Assembly: GCF_023156245.1 (NCBI RefSeq)
Contig: NZ_JAKZAH010000003.1
Coordinates: 165,610-229,609 of the forward strand
Direction of reading: 5' to 3'
Length of the DNA: 64,000 nt
Origin: Marinobacter bryozoorum
GTDB lineage: Bacteria; Pseudomonadota; Gammaproteobacteria; Pseudomonadales; Oleiphilaceae
In this document: piece by piece, positions 9,287-21,216 of the stretch
Layout: each line of letters opens with the position of its first letter
How positions within the stretch are numbered: the first letter of the stretch is position 1
The notes under the pieces: model-generated
Told to the model about the DNA's origin: nothing
Database searches by the model: none
Seen by the model: only the letters and a program-made list of their open reading frames with translations
Position numbers and translations under genes: made by a program

Positions 9287-10159
9287 TTACCAGCCAGTCG
9301 CTTCCTTCAGGGCCTTGCCGATTTCGGCCAGGCTGCGCACGGTTTTGACACCGGCATCCTGCAGGGCTGCAAACTTCTCGTCTGCGGTACCCTTACCACC
9401 GGAGATGATGGCGCCGGCATGACCCATCCGCTTGCCCGGAGGCGCGGTAACACCAGCGATGTAAGACACCACCGGCTTGGTCACGTTTTCCTTGATAAAG
9501 GCAGCGGCTTCTTCCTCTGCGGTACCACCGATTTCGCCGATCATCACGATGGCCTCGGTTTCCGGGTCTTCCTGCAGCAGCTTCAGGATATCGATGAAGC
9601 TGGAGCCAGGAATCGGATCACCACCGATGCCCACACAGGTAGACTGGCCGTAGCCGAAGTCAGTGGTCTGCTTGACCGCTTCGTAGGTCAGGGTGCCGGA
9701 GCGGGAAACGATACCCACCTTGCCCTTCTTGTGGATGTGACCCGGCATGATGCCGATCTTGCACTCATCCGGAGTGATCACGCCCGGGCAGTTCGGACCG
9801 ATCATGCGGGCGCCGACCTTGTCCACGTACTCCTTGGCGTAGAGCATGTCGATGGTGGGGATACCCTCGGTGATGCAGACGATCAGCTGGATGCCGGCAT
9901 CAGCCGCTTCGATGATGGCGTCCTTACAGAACGGAGCCGGCACGTAGATAACCGTAGCCTCGGCACCGGTCTTCTCGACGGCTTCGCGAACGGTGTTGAA
10001 TACCGGCAGGCCCAGGTGCTCAGTGCCACCCTTGCCCGGGCTTACACCGCCAACCAGCTTGGTGCCATAGTCAAGCGCCTGCTCAGAGTGGAAGGTACCC
10101 TGGGCACCGGTAAAGCCCTGACAGATAACCTTGGTGTCTTTATTGATCAGGATGCTCAT
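9287..10159 (-). CDS. sucD: Succinyl-CoA synthetase alpha subunit
   Basis: 290 residues. A CoA-binding Rossmann domain at the N-terminus ([15 protein letters not shown]) is followed by the ligase domain with the phosphohistidine loop [14 protein letters not shown] (active His near residue 247). Together with SucC it interconverts succinyl-CoA and succinate with substrate-level ATP/GTP formation. The start ATG overlaps the sucC stop by one base (TAATG), so the pair is translationally coupled and presumably made at 1:1. Length and motifs are normal. Confidence 0.98.
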   Translation of the reverse strand: MSILINKDTKVICQGFTGAQGTFHSEQALDYGTKLVGGVSPGKGGTEHLGLPVFNTVREAVEKTGAEATVIYVPAPFCKDAIIEAADAGIQLIVCITEGIPTIDMLYAKEYVDKVGARMIGPNCPGVITPDECKIGIMPGHIHKKGKVGIVSRSGTLTYEAVKQTTDFGYGQSTCVGIGGDPIPGSSFIDILKLLQEDPETEAIVMIGEIGGTAEEEAAAFIKENVTKPVVSYIAGVTAPPGKRMGHAGAIISGGKGTADEKFAALQDAGVKTVRSLAEIGKALKEATGW

Positions 10160-11325
10160 TATTTACCCCCTGCGGCTGTAACGACCTGCTCTGCGGCATT
10201 GGACAGGCTGGTTGCGGCGATGATGTTGAGGCCACTCTCTTCGAGCACCTTGGTACCCAGTTCAGCGTTGTTGCCTTCCAGGCGTACCACCACAGGAACT
10301 TTTACCCCGACTTCCTTCACGGCACCGATGATGCCTTCGGCAATCATGTCGCAACGAACGATACCACCGAAGATGTTGACCAGAACGGCCTGGACGTTGT
10401 CATCAGACAGGATGATCTTGAACGCTTCGGAGACGCGTTCCTTGGTCGCACCGCCACCAACATCCAGGAAGTTGGCCGGCTGGCCGCCGGACAGCTTGAT
10501 GATGTCCATGGTACCCATGGCAAGGCCGGCACCGTTGACCATACAGCCGATGTTGCCGTCCAGGGCCACGTAGTTGAGTTCCCACTTGGCCGCTTCCGCT
10601 TCGCGGGCGTCTTCCTGGGAAGGATCGTGCATTTCCTGGATCTGCTTCTGGCGGTACAGGGCGTTGCCGTCGACGTTGATCTTGGCGTCCAGGCAGTGCA
10701 GGTTGCCTTCACTGGTGATAACCAGCGGGTTGATTTCCAGCAGGGCCAGGTCCTTGTCTTCGAACAGCTTGGCCAGGCCTACAAAGATCTTGGCAAACTG
10801 ACCGATCTGCGGGCCTTTCAGGCCCAGCTTGAAGGCCAGTTCACGGCCCTGGTAAGGCTGAGCGCCAACCAGCGGATCAACCTCGGCCTTGAGGATCTTC
10901 TCGGGGGTTTCCTCGGCGACGGTCTCGATTTCAACACCACCTTCGGTGGAGGCCATGAAAACGATACGACGGGTAGCACGGTCAACAACCGCACCCAGGT
11001 ATAGCTCCTGGTCGATATCAGTCAGGGATTCAACCAGGATCTTGGTAACCGGCTGACCTTTCTCGTCGGTCTGGAAGGTGACCAGGTTCTTGCCCAGCCA
11101 CTGCTCGGCGAAGGCCTTGATTTCGTCCTTGCTCTTGACCAGCTTGACGCCGCCGGCCTTGCCGCGGCCACCGGCGTGCACCTGGGCCTTCACTACCCAG
11201 CCGTCACCGCCAATCTTGTCCGCCGCTGCGGCAGCTTCTTCAGGAGTATCACAGGCATAGCCCTTGGATACGGGCAGGCCGTATTCAGCGAACAGCTGCT
11301 TGGCCTGATATTCATGCAAATTCAT
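10159..11325 (-). CDS. sucC: Succinyl-CoA synthetase beta subunit
   Basis: 388 residues, starting at [16 protein letters not shown], the conserved N-terminus of the family. The open frame extends 24 codons further upstream, but those residues are not conserved and the ATG at 11325 gives the standard 388-residue length. The ATP-grasp fold covers about 1-240 ([17 protein letters not shown] nucleotide-binding region) and a C-terminal ligase domain includes [16 protein letters not shown]. It binds the nucleotide and succinate. It lies about 237 bases after lpd on the same strand, as the last two-gene unit of the TCA block. Confidence 0.97.
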   Translation of the reverse strand: MNLHEYQAKQLFAEYGLPVSKGYACDTPEEAAAAADKIGGDGWVVKAQVHAGGRGKAGGVKLVKSKDEIKAFAEQWLGKNLVTFQTDEKGQPVTKILVESLTDIDQELYLGAVVDRATRRIVFMASTEGGVEIETVAEETPEKILKAEVDPLVGAQPYQGRELAFKLGLKGPQIGQFAKIFVGLAKLFEDKDLALLEINPLVITSEGNLHCLDAKINVDGNALYRQKQIQEMHDPSQEDAREAEAAKWELNYVALDGNIGCMVNGAGLAMGTMDIIKLSGGQPANFLDVGGGATKERVSEAFKIILSDDNVQAVLVNIFGGIVRCDMIAEGIIGAVKEVGVKVPVVVRLEGNNAELGTKVLEESGLNIIAATSLSNAAEQVVTAAGGK

Positions 11326-11562
11326 AATCAAGTGTCCCGCTTTTTGATGGAGGATAACCACATACGGAAATGAACCCGCCGGAACACATCGGAACAAGGC
11401 CTGCGCTATACGCCTGCAGCCTGACTCCGATGCGCTCCTTTACGCGAATTCGCTACGATACGCCGGGGATCGCCTCAGCGCACCTAAACACCGGGTGCCG
11501 ACACGGCCAGTGTACGCCGCTCGGGCAGGTCGTCCTGGCCTGCCCCGTCGACACCATCGGCA

Positions 11563-13008
<1,446 letters not shown>

Positions 13009-13028
13009 CTATCCCGTTTTCTGGCGGA

Positions 13029-13059
13029 AGCCCCGGAAGGCGGCTTCGCCTCCGGGGCT
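13029..13059 (-). repeat. Strong hairpin between sucB and lpd without a U-run
   Basis: A 9-bp perfect arm (AGCCCCGGA with TCCGGGGCT) and an inner AGGCG/CGCCT arm with a GCTT loop form one long stem in the 74-base sucB-lpd gap. No T-run follows on either strand, so it is unlikely to terminate. An mRNA-processing or stabilising element inside the operon is the simplest reading. Confidence 0.6.
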
Positions 13060-13079
13060 CCGGAATGAGTTTGATAGGT

Positions 13080-14321
13080 TCAGACGTCCAGCAGGATGCG
13101 GGTCGGATCCTCGATCATTTCCTTGATGGCGACGAGGAACTGTACCGCTTCCTTACCATCGATCATGCGATGGTCATAGGACAGCGCCAGGTACATCATT
13201 GGCAGGATCTCGACCTGACCGTTCACTGCCATCGGGCGCTCCTGGATCTTGTGCATACCCAGGATCGCTGTCTGTGGCGGGTTCAGGATGGGCGTGGAAA
13301 TCAGTGAACCGAAAATACCACCGTTGGTGATGGTGAAGGTGCCACCGGTCATCTCGTCGATGCCCAGCTTGCCGCCCTTGGCCTTCTGGCCGTACTCGAT
13401 GATCTTCTTCTCGATGTCGGCCAGGCCCAGGGCATCCGTATCACGAATCACCGGCACCACCAGGCCCCGGTCAGTGGAAACGGCTACACCGATGTCCTGG
13501 TAGCCATGATAGACCATGTCGTTGCCGTCAATAGAGGCGTTGACTGCCGGGAAGCGCTTGAGGGCCTCGGTGGCGGCCTTGGCAAAGAAGGACATAAAGC
13601 CCAGCTTGACGCCGTGACGCTTCTCGAAGGATTCCTTGTACTGCTTGCGCAGTTCCATTACCGGCTTCATGTTCACTTCGTTGAACGTGGTGAGCATGGC
13701 GGCATCGGTCTGGGCCTGCACCAGGCGCTTGGCAATACTGGCACGCAGGCGGGTCATCGGCACGCGCTTCTCGGGCCGCTCACCGGCGGGCAGGTCTGCT
13801 GCCGGGGCTGCCGCCTGTTGCGGAGCTGCCTGGCTGCCACCGGAGGACTTGGCGCCATCGATATGGGCCTGTACGTCTTCCTTGGTAACGCGACCACCCT
13901 TGCCAGAACCCTTGACGGAATCCGGGTCGACGTTGTTTTCCTCGGCCAGCTTACGGGCTGCCGGGCTCAGGATGGCATCACCGGACGCAGCATTACTGCC
14001 CTGGTCATCGTCATCGGAGGCCGGGGCTTCTTCCTTCTGGTCACCGGATTCGCCCTTCGGTTCGGACTTGCTTTCGCCGGCAGCGCCTTCCTTGAACTTG
14101 CCAATCACTTCACCGCTCTCAACGGTGTCGCCCTCGTCCTTGATGATTTCCTCGACCACGCCATCGGCGGGCGCAACCACTTCCAGGACCACCTTGTCGG
14201 TCTCGATATCGACAATCAGTTCGTCGCGTTCACAGGCTTCACCCGGCTTCTTGTGCCAGGTGGCAACGGTGCCCTCAGCGACCGACTCGGGGAAAACGGG
14301 GGCTTTTATTTCTGTTGACAT
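13080..14321 (-). CDS. sucB: Dihydrolipoyllysine succinyltransferase (E2 of 2-oxoglutarate dehydrogenase)
   Basis: 413 residues in the standard order. The lipoyl domain (1-76) has the lipoylated Lys at about 43 in [11 protein letters not shown]. Next come an Ala/Asp-rich flexible linker and the peripheral subunit-binding domain near 115-150 ([19 protein letters not shown]). The catalytic domain carries the active-site motif SYDHRMIDG near the C-terminus. It transfers the succinyl group from lipoamide to CoA and forms the core of the complex. The sucA stop lies 26 bases upstream, so the genes are one transcript. Confidence 0.97.
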   Translation of the reverse strand: MSTEIKAPVFPESVAEGTVATWHKKPGEACERDELIVDIETDKVVLEVVAPADGVVEEIIKDEGDTVESGEVIGKFKEGAAGESKSEPKGESGDQKEEAPASDDDDQGSNAASGDAILSPAARKLAEENNVDPDSVKGSGKGGRVTKEDVQAHIDGAKSSGGSQAAPQQAAAPAADLPAGERPEKRVPMTRLRASIAKRLVQAQTDAAMLTTFNEVNMKPVMELRKQYKESFEKRHGVKLGFMSFFAKAATEALKRFPAVNASIDGNDMVYHGYQDIGVAVSTDRGLVVPVIRDTDALGLADIEKKIIEYGQKAKGGKLGIDEMTGGTFTITNGGIFGSLISTPILNPPQTAILGMHKIQERPMAVNGQVEILPMMYLALSYDHRMIDGKEAVQFLVAIKEMIEDPTRILLDV

Positions 14322-14347
14322 TTCAATTCCTTACGTTCGGTAGCTCG

Positions 14348-17179
14348 TCACAGTTCAAAGGCGTCATTTACCAGCTTCTTCTGCTGCTCGACATGCACGG
14401 ACATATAGCCCGCCGCCGGTGCGGCAGAAGCATCACGACCTGCGTAATCCAGATACAGCTTCGGGTTCAGGCGATGCAGGGCCGCACGCATATGGTGCTG
14501 ACTGCAGTACCAGGCACCCTGGTTCATCGGCTCTTCCTGACACCAGACCGCATGCTTGAGTTTGGTATAGGGCGCCAGCAGCTCGTCCAGGTCGTCACCG
14601 GGGAACGGGTACAACTGCTCGATACGGAAGATGACCACGTCATCGCGACCGTCGGCCTTTTTCTTCTCCAGCAAATCGTAGTACACCTTGCCACTGCAGA
14701 GGATCAGACGAGTAACTTTTTTCGGGTCTGCTGGCTCTTTTTCCGGCAATACTGTCTGGAAGGTACCTGAGGTCAGGTCGTCCAGGTCAGACGTCGCTTC
14801 CTTGTGGCGCAGCAGACTCTTGGGCGTAATCGCCACCAGCGGCTTGCGCAGCGGACGCTTCACCTGACGGCGCAGCATGTGGAAGACCTGGGAAGGTGTG
14901 GTGGGCACACATACCTGGATATTGTGCTCCGCTGACAGCTGAAGGAAACGTTCCAGCCGGGCGGAAGAGTGCTCCGGGCCCTGCCCTTCATAGCCATGGG
15001 GCAACAGCAGTGTCAGGCCACACAGCCGGCCCCACTTGTGCTCGCCACTGGTGAGGAACTGATCAATCACCACCTGGGCGCCGTTGGAAAAGTCACCGAA
15101 CTGGGCCTCCCAAACAATCAGGGCGTTCGGGGTAGTGGTTGAATAGCCGTATTCAAAGGCCATCACGGCCTCTTCCGACAGCAGCGAATCGTAGATCTCA
15201 AAAGACGGCTGCTTTTCAGACAGGTTGGACAGGGAAGTCCAGGTGTCGCCACCCTTCTGGTTATGCAGTACCGCGTGACGATGTGAGAAGGTGCCACGGC
15301 CAACATCCTGGCCCGTAAGCCGGATCGGATGACCCTCGTCCAGCAGGGACGCATAGGCCATCATTTCACCATAGCCCCAGTTCAGGCCAAGGGCGCCGGC
15401 AGTCATCTTGTTGCGATCTTCAACAATCTTCTGGACCTGGCGCTGGATAGAGAAGCCTTCCGGCACGTAGGTCAGCTTCTTGCCAAGGCGCTGGATATTT
15501 TTCAGGGTCACGCTGGTCTTGCACTTGGCGGTCCATGCGTGCCCCAGGTACGGCGTCCAGTCGACGTAAAGCTCGGTATTCGGTTCCTTGACCAGGGACT
15601 TCACCACATGCTCACCGTTATCGAGGGCATCCCGATATTCGGTTTCCATCTTCTTGGAGTCGTCCTCGGACAGGATGCCCTCCTCTACCAACTGACTGGC
15701 ATAGAGGTGACGGGTGCTCTTGAGCTTGCGGATCTTGTCGTACATTACCGGCTGGGTTGCGGAAGGCTCATCGGCCTCGTTGTGCCCCCGGCGACGGTAA
15801 CAGACCAGGTCGATCACCACGTCCTGCTTGAACTCGTTGCGGTAGTCCATGGCCATCTGGGTCACGAACATAACCGCTTCCGGATCATCCGCGTTCACGT
15901 GCAGGATGGGCGCCTGGATCATCTTGGCCACATCGGTACAGTACTCGGTGGAACGCGCGTCTTCCTGCTTGCTGGTGGTAAAGCCGACCTGGTTGTTGAT
16001 CACAATGTGGATAGTACCGCCCACACCAAAGCCCCGGGTCTGGGACATCTGGAAGGTTTCCATCACCACGCCCTGACCGGCAAAGGCCGCGTCACCATGC
16101 ATGATGATCGGCACCACCTGGCTGCCGTCAGTATCTTTCCGGCGGGTCTGCCGTGCACGAACGGAGCCGACGACAACCGGGGAAACAATTTCAAGGTGAG
16201 ACGGGTTGAAGGCCAGTGCCAGGTGAACCTCGCCACCCTCAGTCATCACGTTGGAGGAGAAGCCCTGGTGATACTTCACGTCACCGGAGCCGGAATCGGC
16301 CATTTTCTTGCCTTCGAACTCGTCGAACAGCTCTTTCGGATTCTTACCCAGGGTGTTGACCAGCACGTTAAGGCGACCACGATGGGCCATGCCAAGCACG
16401 ATTTCCTTCGCGCCATAACTGCCGGCACGCTGGATCAGTTCGTCAAGGCAGGGAATCAGGCTTTCACCACCTTCGAGGCCAAAGCGTTTAACGCCGGGAT
16501 AACGGGAACCAAGGTATTTCTCAAGGCCCTCTGCCGCGGTCAACCGCTCCAGCAGGTGCTTACGGGTCTTCGCCTCATAGGCCGGGCGCGACCGCACGGG
16601 TTCCATGCGTTGCTGGAACCACCGTTTGATGCGGGTATCCACCACATGCATGTACTCGGCACCGATGCTGCTGCAATAGGTCTTGCGCAGCTCATCGACG
16701 ATATCGCCGAGCTTCATGGTCTCAGACCCGAAGTTCAGGGACCCGGTCTGGAACTCCAGGTCACGGTCGGCATCTGACAGCTCATGGAAGCCTGGGTCCA
16801 GGTCTTCTACCTGGGGCCGCTGCCACACACCCAGGGGATCAAGCTGGGCTTCCTGATGGCCGCGGAAACGGTAAGCATTGATCATCTGCAGAACACGGAT
16901 CTGCTTACGATCGGCATCAGAGGTGGCAGAGGCGGGGACACCGGCGCCGTAAAAGCGCTGGTTGCGGGAAATATGTTCGAACTGTTCACGAATGGTGGAG
17001 TGAGCAACATCACGGGTATTGCCGTCGATGCCCGGAAGCTTGTCAAAATAGCTTCGCCACTCTTCTGGAATGGCATTGGGATCGGTCAGGTAGGTTTCAA
17101 AAAGCTGCTCAACGTAGGCCAGATTCCCACCCTGTAAATGGGAGGTCTGCCATAACTGCTCCATTATGCTTTCATGCAT
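14348..17179 (-). CDS. sucA: 2-oxoglutarate dehydrogenase E1 component
   Basis: 943 residues from the ATG at 17179 (MHESIMEQLWQTSHLQGGN), which matches the family N-terminus and has AGGTGAG about 10 bases upstream. An in-frame extension of 23 codons upstream is rejected as non-conserved. The thiamine diphosphate region GDAAFAGQGVVMETFQMSQ with the following INNQVGFT and the C-terminal transketolase-like domain are intact. It decarboxylates 2-oxoglutarate and succinylates the lipoyl group on SucB. It follows sdhB after a 315-base gap, as in the Pseudomonas sdhCDAB-sucABCD-lpd arrangement, except that here lpd precedes sucCD. Confidence 0.97.
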   Translation of the reverse strand: MHESIMEQLWQTSHLQGGNLAYVEQLFETYLTDPNAIPEEWRSYFDKLPGIDGNTRDVAHSTIREQFEHISRNQRFYGAGVPASATSDADRKQIRVLQMINAYRFRGHQEAQLDPLGVWQRPQVEDLDPGFHELSDADRDLEFQTGSLNFGSETMKLGDIVDELRKTYCSSIGAEYMHVVDTRIKRWFQQRMEPVRSRPAYEAKTRKHLLERLTAAEGLEKYLGSRYPGVKRFGLEGGESLIPCLDELIQRAGSYGAKEIVLGMAHRGRLNVLVNTLGKNPKELFDEFEGKKMADSGSGDVKYHQGFSSNVMTEGGEVHLALAFNPSHLEIVSPVVVGSVRARQTRRKDTDGSQVVPIIMHGDAAFAGQGVVMETFQMSQTRGFGVGGTIHIVINNQVGFTTSKQEDARSTEYCTDVAKMIQAPILHVNADDPEAVMFVTQMAMDYRNEFKQDVVIDLVCYRRRGHNEADEPSATQPVMYDKIRKLKSTRHLYASQLVEEGILSEDDSKKMETEYRDALDNGEHVVKSLVKEPNTELYVDWTPYLGHAWTAKCKTSVTLKNIQRLGKKLTYVPEGFSIQRQVQKIVEDRNKMTAGALGLNWGYGEMMAYASLLDEGHPIRLTGQDVGRGTFSHRHAVLHNQKGGDTWTSLSNLSEKQPSFEIYDSLLSEEAVMAFEYGYSTTTPNALIVWEAQFGDFSNGAQVVIDQFLTSGEHKWGRLCGLTLLLPHGYEGQGPEHSSARLERFLQLSAEHNIQVCVPTTPSQVFHMLRRQVKRPLRKPLVAITPKSLLRHKEATSDLDDLTSGTFQTVLPEKEPADPKKVTRLILCSGKVYYDLLEKKKADGRDDVVIFRIEQLYPFPGDDLDELLAPYTKLKHAVWCQEEPMNQGAWYCSQHHMRAALHRLNPKLYLDYAGRDASAAPAAGYMSVHVEQQKKLVNDAFEL

Positions 17180-17494
17180 TTTGAATAGCTCACCTTGGAC
17201 TGGTGCGGGGGAGCTCATCATGGTCAGCCAGGGGTATTTCGCAGTCAATACGGGTTTTTACGGGATCGACTGTAGCCGCCACAATGCACACGGATGTTTT
17301 CCGTTCCCCGGTGGTTTTTATACTGAATCAGGCCGCAGCAGCGCTTTTTGGGCACTTGCTACGGCTCGATAGCTTGCCTCACCGGTCCTCACCTGCCAAT
17401 GCGCCTTTGGTAGAAGGCTATCCAGTCAGGTGGAATGCAGACCGGTGGCCTGACACTTCCAGAACAGTATAGCGGTTATACAGAAAACCGCAGA
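17180..17494. other. Gap between sdhB and sucA
   Basis: 315 bases without a convincing gene. A small 6-bp hairpin (GCGGTT/AACCGC, 17472-17491) lies directly after the sdhB stop but has no U-run. On the minus strand TATAAA and TTGACT hexamers occur, but none pairs with a good partner at normal spacing. I could not decide whether sucA has its own promoter or is read from sdhC. Confidence 0.5.
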
Positions 17495-18199
17495 TCAGGT
17501 GGCCCGTTGCAGCAACAGGTCGCGAATATGCCCGATCGCACGGGTCGGATTCAGACCCTTGGGGCAAACGCTGACACAGTTCATGATTCCGCGGCAACGG
17601 AAGACACTGAACGGATCGTCCAGGTTGGACAGGCGCTCGGCCTGGGCCGTGTCACGGGTGTCCGCCAGGAACCGGTAGGCCTGGAGCAGGCCAGCCGGAC
17701 CAATGAACTTGTCCGGGTTCCACCAGAACGACGGACAGGACGTGGAACAGCACGCACACAGGATACACTCGTACAGGCCGTCCAGCTTCTCCCGGTCTTC
17801 GGGGCTCTGCAGGCGTTCGATGGCGGGCTCCGGTGTGTTGTTGATCAGGTACGGCTGTACCTTCTCGTACTGCTGGTAGAACAGGTTCATGTCCACCACC
17901 AGGTCACGGATGACCGGCAGACCCGGCAGCGGGCGAAGAACCAGCTTGCCATGCTTGACCACCTCGGAAGCCGGGGTGATACACGCCAGCCCGTTCTTGC
18001 CGTTCATGTTCATGCCGTCGGAGCCACAGACCCCTTCCCGACAGGAGCGACGATACGCCAGTGACGGATCCTTCTCCTTGAGCAGGTTGAGCACGTCCAG
18101 CACCATCAGGTCCTTGCCTTCCGGAAGCTCCAGCTCTACATCCTGCATGTAAGGGGCGTTGTCAGTTTCCGGGTTATAACGGTAAAGGCTTACCAACAT
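17495..18199 (-). CDS. sdhB: Succinate dehydrogenase iron-sulfur subunit
   Basis: 234 residues with all three cluster motifs: the [2Fe-2S] set SCREGVCGSDGMN...C, the [4Fe-4S] set CILCACCSTSC, and the [3Fe-4S] ligands in CRGIMNCVSVCPKGLNP. The quinone-site residues around SFWWNPDKFIGP are also present. It carries electrons from SdhA flavin to the quinone/heme subunits SdhC-SdhD. It begins 15 bases after the sdhA stop, in a tight operon. Confidence 0.98.
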   Translation of the reverse strand: MLVSLYRYNPETDNAPYMQDVELELPEGKDLMVLDVLNLLKEKDPSLAYRRSCREGVCGSDGMNMNGKNGLACITPASEVVKHGKLVLRPLPGLPVIRDLVVDMNLFYQQYEKVQPYLINNTPEPAIERLQSPEDREKLDGLYECILCACCSTSCPSFWWNPDKFIGPAGLLQAYRFLADTRDTAQAERLSNLDDPFSVFRCRGIMNCVSVCPKGLNPTRAIGHIRDLLLQRAT

Positions 18200-18214
18200 C
18201 TTGATCTATCCCCC

Positions 18215-19987
18215 TTAGTAAGTCCGGACTTTCGGCTCGAAGGTCGGAACCGTCTTCGGCGCGAAGTTGACGTCACGCTTGCCTACACGCTTGTCGAGCG
18301 GGAAGTAGACAGAGTGCTTCAGCCAGTTTTCGTCATCACGCTCGGTAAAGTCATTACGGGCGTGGGCGCCACGGCTTTCTTTACGCTCTACAGCGGAGAC
18401 AGCCGTTGCATAGGCAACTTCGTACAGGTTGTCCAGCTCCAGCGCCTCGATGCGGGCAGTGTTAAAGGCGTTGCTGCGGTCAGCAAGCCTGGTATTACGT
18501 ACGCGCTCGCCGATCTCGTCCAGCAACTTCAGACCCTTGTCCATGCTTTCGCCGTCACGGAATACACCGAAGTACAGCTGCATGCAGTTCTGCAGATCCT
18601 TGCGGACCTGGGCCACGTCTTCGCCCTCTTCGGTGCTGTTCAGGCGGTCCAGTCGGGCCATGGCCTTCTGGATTTCCTCGTCGGTAGCGCCGTCGATCTC
18701 GAAACCGTCACGAATCATCTTCTCGATGTGCAGCCCAGCCGCACGGCCAAACACCACCAGGTCCAGCAGGGAGTTACCACCAAGGCGATTAGCGCCGTGA
18801 ACAGATACACAGGCAGCCTCACCACAGGCAAACAGACCTTCGATCGGCATATCGTTGCCGTTCTCATCCTGGGTCAGGGCCTGGCCACCAACGTTGGTGG
18901 GAATACCGCCCATCATGTAATGACAGGTCGGAACCACCGGAATCGGCTCCTTGACCGGATCCACGTGGGCAAAGGTGCGGGACAGCTCACAGATACCGGG
19001 CAGACGCAGGTTCAGGGTCTCTTCACCCAGGTGGTCCAGCTTCAGCAGTACGTGGTCCTTGTCAGGACCACAGCCGCGGCCTTCAAGGATTTCCAGTACC
19101 ATGGAGCGGGCCACGACGTCACGACCGGCAAGGTCCTTGGCGTTGGGCGCGTAACGCTCCATAAAGCGCTCGCCCTCGGAGTTGATCAGGTAACCGCCCT
19201 CACCCCGGCAACCTTCGGTTACCAGCGTACCGGCACCGTGGATACCGGTGGGATGGAACTGCCACATTTCCATGTCCTGGACCGGATAACCAGCACGCAG
19301 GGCCATACCGATACCGTCGCCGGTGTTAATCAGGGCGTTGGTGGTAGAGGCGTAGATGCGGCCCGCACCGCCAGTGGCCAGAACGGTCGCCTTGGCCTTG
19401 ATGTAGGCCACTTCGCCGGTTTCAATTTCAATGGCGACGACGCCAACCACCTGGTTCTTGCTGTTCTTCACCAGGTCGACGGCATACCACTCGTTCAGGA
19501 AGGTGGTGCCACCCTTCAGGTTCGCCTGGTACAGGGTGTGCAGCAGCGCGTGACCGGTACGGTCAGCAGCAGCACAGGTACGGGCGGCCTGGGTGGGGTT
19601 ATCCGGACCCTTGGACTGGCCACCGAACGGGCGCTGGTAAATACGGCCCTGCTCGGTGCGGGAGAACGGCAGACCCATGTGTTCCAGCTCGAATACCGCC
19701 TGGGGGCCTACGGAACACATGTACTCGATCGCGTCCTGGTCACCGATGTAGTCGGAACCCTTGACGGTGTCATACATATGCCAGCGCCAGTCATCGTCAG
19801 GGTCGGCACTGGCGATCGCACAGGTAATACCACCCTGGGCAGATACGGTGTGGGAGCGTGTCGGGAATACCTTGGTAATACAGGCGGTATTCAGGCCTGA
19901 CTCGGTAAGTTGCAGCGCGGCACGCATGCCGGAACCACCACCACCGATGACAATCGCGTCGTAGGAAATGGTCTTGATATTAGCCAT
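18215..19987 (-). CDS. sdhA: Succinate dehydrogenase flavoprotein subunit
   Basis: 590 residues. The FAD dinucleotide motif is [11 protein letters not shown] near residue 17. The FAD-linking His is in [11 protein letters not shown]. Substrate-binding segments include [25 protein letters not shown] and the late [18 protein letters not shown]. It oxidises succinate to fumarate at the inner face of the membrane. The sdhD stop is 4 bases upstream, so translation is likely coupled. Confidence 0.98.
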   Translation of the reverse strand: MANIKTISYDAIVIGGGGSGMRAALQLTESGLNTACITKVFPTRSHTVSAQGGITCAIASADPDDDWRWHMYDTVKGSDYIGDQDAIEYMCSVGPQAVFELEHMGLPFSRTEQGRIYQRPFGGQSKGPDNPTQAARTCAAADRTGHALLHTLYQANLKGGTTFLNEWYAVDLVKNSKNQVVGVVAIEIETGEVAYIKAKATVLATGGAGRIYASTTNALINTGDGIGMALRAGYPVQDMEMWQFHPTGIHGAGTLVTEGCRGEGGYLINSEGERFMERYAPNAKDLAGRDVVARSMVLEILEGRGCGPDKDHVLLKLDHLGEETLNLRLPGICELSRTFAHVDPVKEPIPVVPTCHYMMGGIPTNVGGQALTQDENGNDMPIEGLFACGEAACVSVHGANRLGGNSLLDLVVFGRAAGLHIEKMIRDGFEIDGATDEEIQKAMARLDRLNSTEEGEDVAQVRKDLQNCMQLYFGVFRDGESMDKGLKLLDEIGERVRNTRLADRSNAFNTARIEALELDNLYEVAYATAVSAVERKESRGAHARNDFTERDDENWLKHSVYFPLDKRVGKRDVNFAPKTVPTFEPKVRTY

Positions 19988-19990
19988 CTA

Positions 19991-20338
19991 TTAAAGCCCC
20001 CAAAGAATCTGAATGCCCCAGACAACATATACGAACATTACGGTGCCGCAGACGCCCTGGAACAGGAACCGCGGCAGCGTTGCCTTGATGTAGTCAGTGG
20101 AGACCGTCCACAGACCAACCCAGGCGTGTCCGCCAAGCGCAATCAGGGTGCCGAGACTGAAGATACGGAACCAGGTCTGGCTGAACAGACCGGCCCATGC
20201 CTCGTAATCCAGGTCGGTTGTCAGCATGAAACCAAGCAGGAAAATTGTATAAAGTGCAAGCAGGTAGGCGCTGACGCGCTGGACCATCCAGTCATAGACA
20301 CCGCTGCGGCCGAGATTCGTTACGCTGTTCACTGCCAT
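19991..20338 (-). CDS. sdhD: Succinate dehydrogenase membrane anchor SdhD
   Basis: 115 residues from the second ATG (MAVNSVTNLGRSG); an ATG two codons earlier (at 20344) is also possible and neither can be excluded. The protein has the three hydrophobic helices of the family and the conserved motif YDWMVQRVSAYLLALY near the N-terminus, followed by the heme-side His in GGHAWVGLW. It overlaps the end of sdhC, which fits translational coupling. Confidence 0.95.
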   Translation of the reverse strand: MAVNSVTNLGRSGVYDWMVQRVSAYLLALYTIFLLGFMLTTDLDYEAWAGLFSQTWFRIFSLGTLIALGGHAWVGLWTVSTDYIKATLPRFLFQGVCGTVMFVYVVWGIQILWGL

Positions 20339-20706
20339 ACCCATACCCCCGCAAGAACAATCAGGATCACTGAAATAACAATGGTGAGCTTAGCCGCCAG
20401 ACGACCGCTCTTGAGCTCTTCACCAATACCCATATCCATCAGCAGGTGCTTGATGCCGGCTACCAGGTGATACAGCAGGGCGGACAGGATGCCCCAGATG
20501 ATCAGCTTCGCCAGGAAGCTGTCCAGCAGTTCATTGACGCGAGCAAAGCCTTCTTCCCCGGACAATGACAGGTCCAGGCCGTACAACAGGAAGGCGACAC
20601 CAACGAACATGATGACGCCGCTGATGCGGTGCAATATGGAAGTAATGGCAGGTAGCGGAAAATGAAACTTGCCGAGATCGAGATTAACTGGTCGTTTGCT
20701 ATTCAC
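20329..20706 (-). CDS. sdhC: Succinate dehydrogenase cytochrome b556 subunit SdhC, GTG start
   Basis: 125 residues. It begins at GTG 20706 (read as MNSKRPVNLDLGKFHFPL), which aligns with the family N-terminus and has a GAG-rich Shine-Dalgarno stretch upstream; an upstream in-frame extension of 33 codons is basic and not conserved. Key motifs are SILHRISGVIMF (quinone-site Ser/Arg) and the heme-ligand His in the helix LYHLVAGIKHLLMD. It is the first gene of sdhCDAB. Confidence 0.95.
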   Translation of the reverse strand: MNSKRPVNLDLGKFHFPLPAITSILHRISGVIMFVGVAFLLYGLDLSLSGEEGFARVNELLDSFLAKLIIWGILSALLYHLVAGIKHLLMDMGIGEELKSGRLAAKLTIVISVILIVLAGVWVWQ

Positions 20707-20886
20707 AGCGCTCTCACACTCTCTCGTTGCTCCGCTTTTCCGGACGGACCGGAGCGGATGGTTGGTATGAAGGATGACCTTGTCGGCACACCGTCGTGCC
20801 CGCACAGGTTATTCGGGAGGGAGAACATTACCGCAGACGTCGTTGCCGGCGTTCCGGCTTGGTATGTCCCCGTTTCCGGGCTAGGG

Positions 20887-20915
20887 ATTATAAGGAGTGC
20901 CCCCCGGAATTACAA
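20887..20915 (-). promoter_or_regulatory. Predicted sigma70 promoter of sdhCDAB
   Basis: On the minus strand TTGTAA, a 17-base spacer and a perfect TATAAT are found, about 180 bases upstream of the sdhC GTG. Transcription would begin near 20880 and leave a leader of about 175 nucleotides that starts with a small CCCG/CGGG hairpin. No operator was recognised beside it. Confidence 0.65.
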
Positions 20916-21123
20916 ACCGGCAAGTCTGGAAAACCCTGATACATCAGGCTACGGACTCAGCTATTGGGATGATTGACAAATACTATTCGAGACATAAAAA
21001 ACAACCGTCTCAGTATGCCGGCGCATTGGAAAATAACAGCGTCCCGAGGACCGGCGCCTGCCATTCGTCGAACAATCGGGTATCATGCCCGGATTGTTTC
21101 ACGATGTTTTATCTCGCCGTGCA

Positions 21124-21151
21124 TTGACAAAAAAAGCCAACACCCTATATT
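21124..21151 (+). promoter_or_regulatory. Predicted sigma70 promoter of gltA
   Basis: TTGACA (21124-21129), a 16-base spacer and TATATT (21146-21151) lie 66 bases before the gltA ATG. Together with the divergent sdh promoter this accounts for the regulatory core of the 510-base sdhC-gltA gap; I saw no additional gene in that gap. Confidence 0.7.
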
Positions 21152-21216
21152 TTGCCGCCGGTTTACCAATAATACGCGCCTTCCCGCGCTACTAACGCTG
21201 ATAACAGGAGAGCACC

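Noticed and set aside
9276..9292. Palindrome GTAAACC-N3-GGTTTAC across the sucD stop codon
   Set aside because: It overlaps the last codons of sucD and stands directly before a clear terminator; a regulatory role at a gene end is unlikely and the arms are short.
11326..11562. Possible small gene or terminator between lpd and sucC
   Set aside because: No reading frame with a Shine-Dalgarno site and no hairpin with a U-run; treated as plain intercistronic sequence.
20707..20886. Possible riboswitch in the long sdhC leader
   Set aside because: The leader has only a small CCCG/CGGG hairpin and no motif I recognise; length alone is not evidence.
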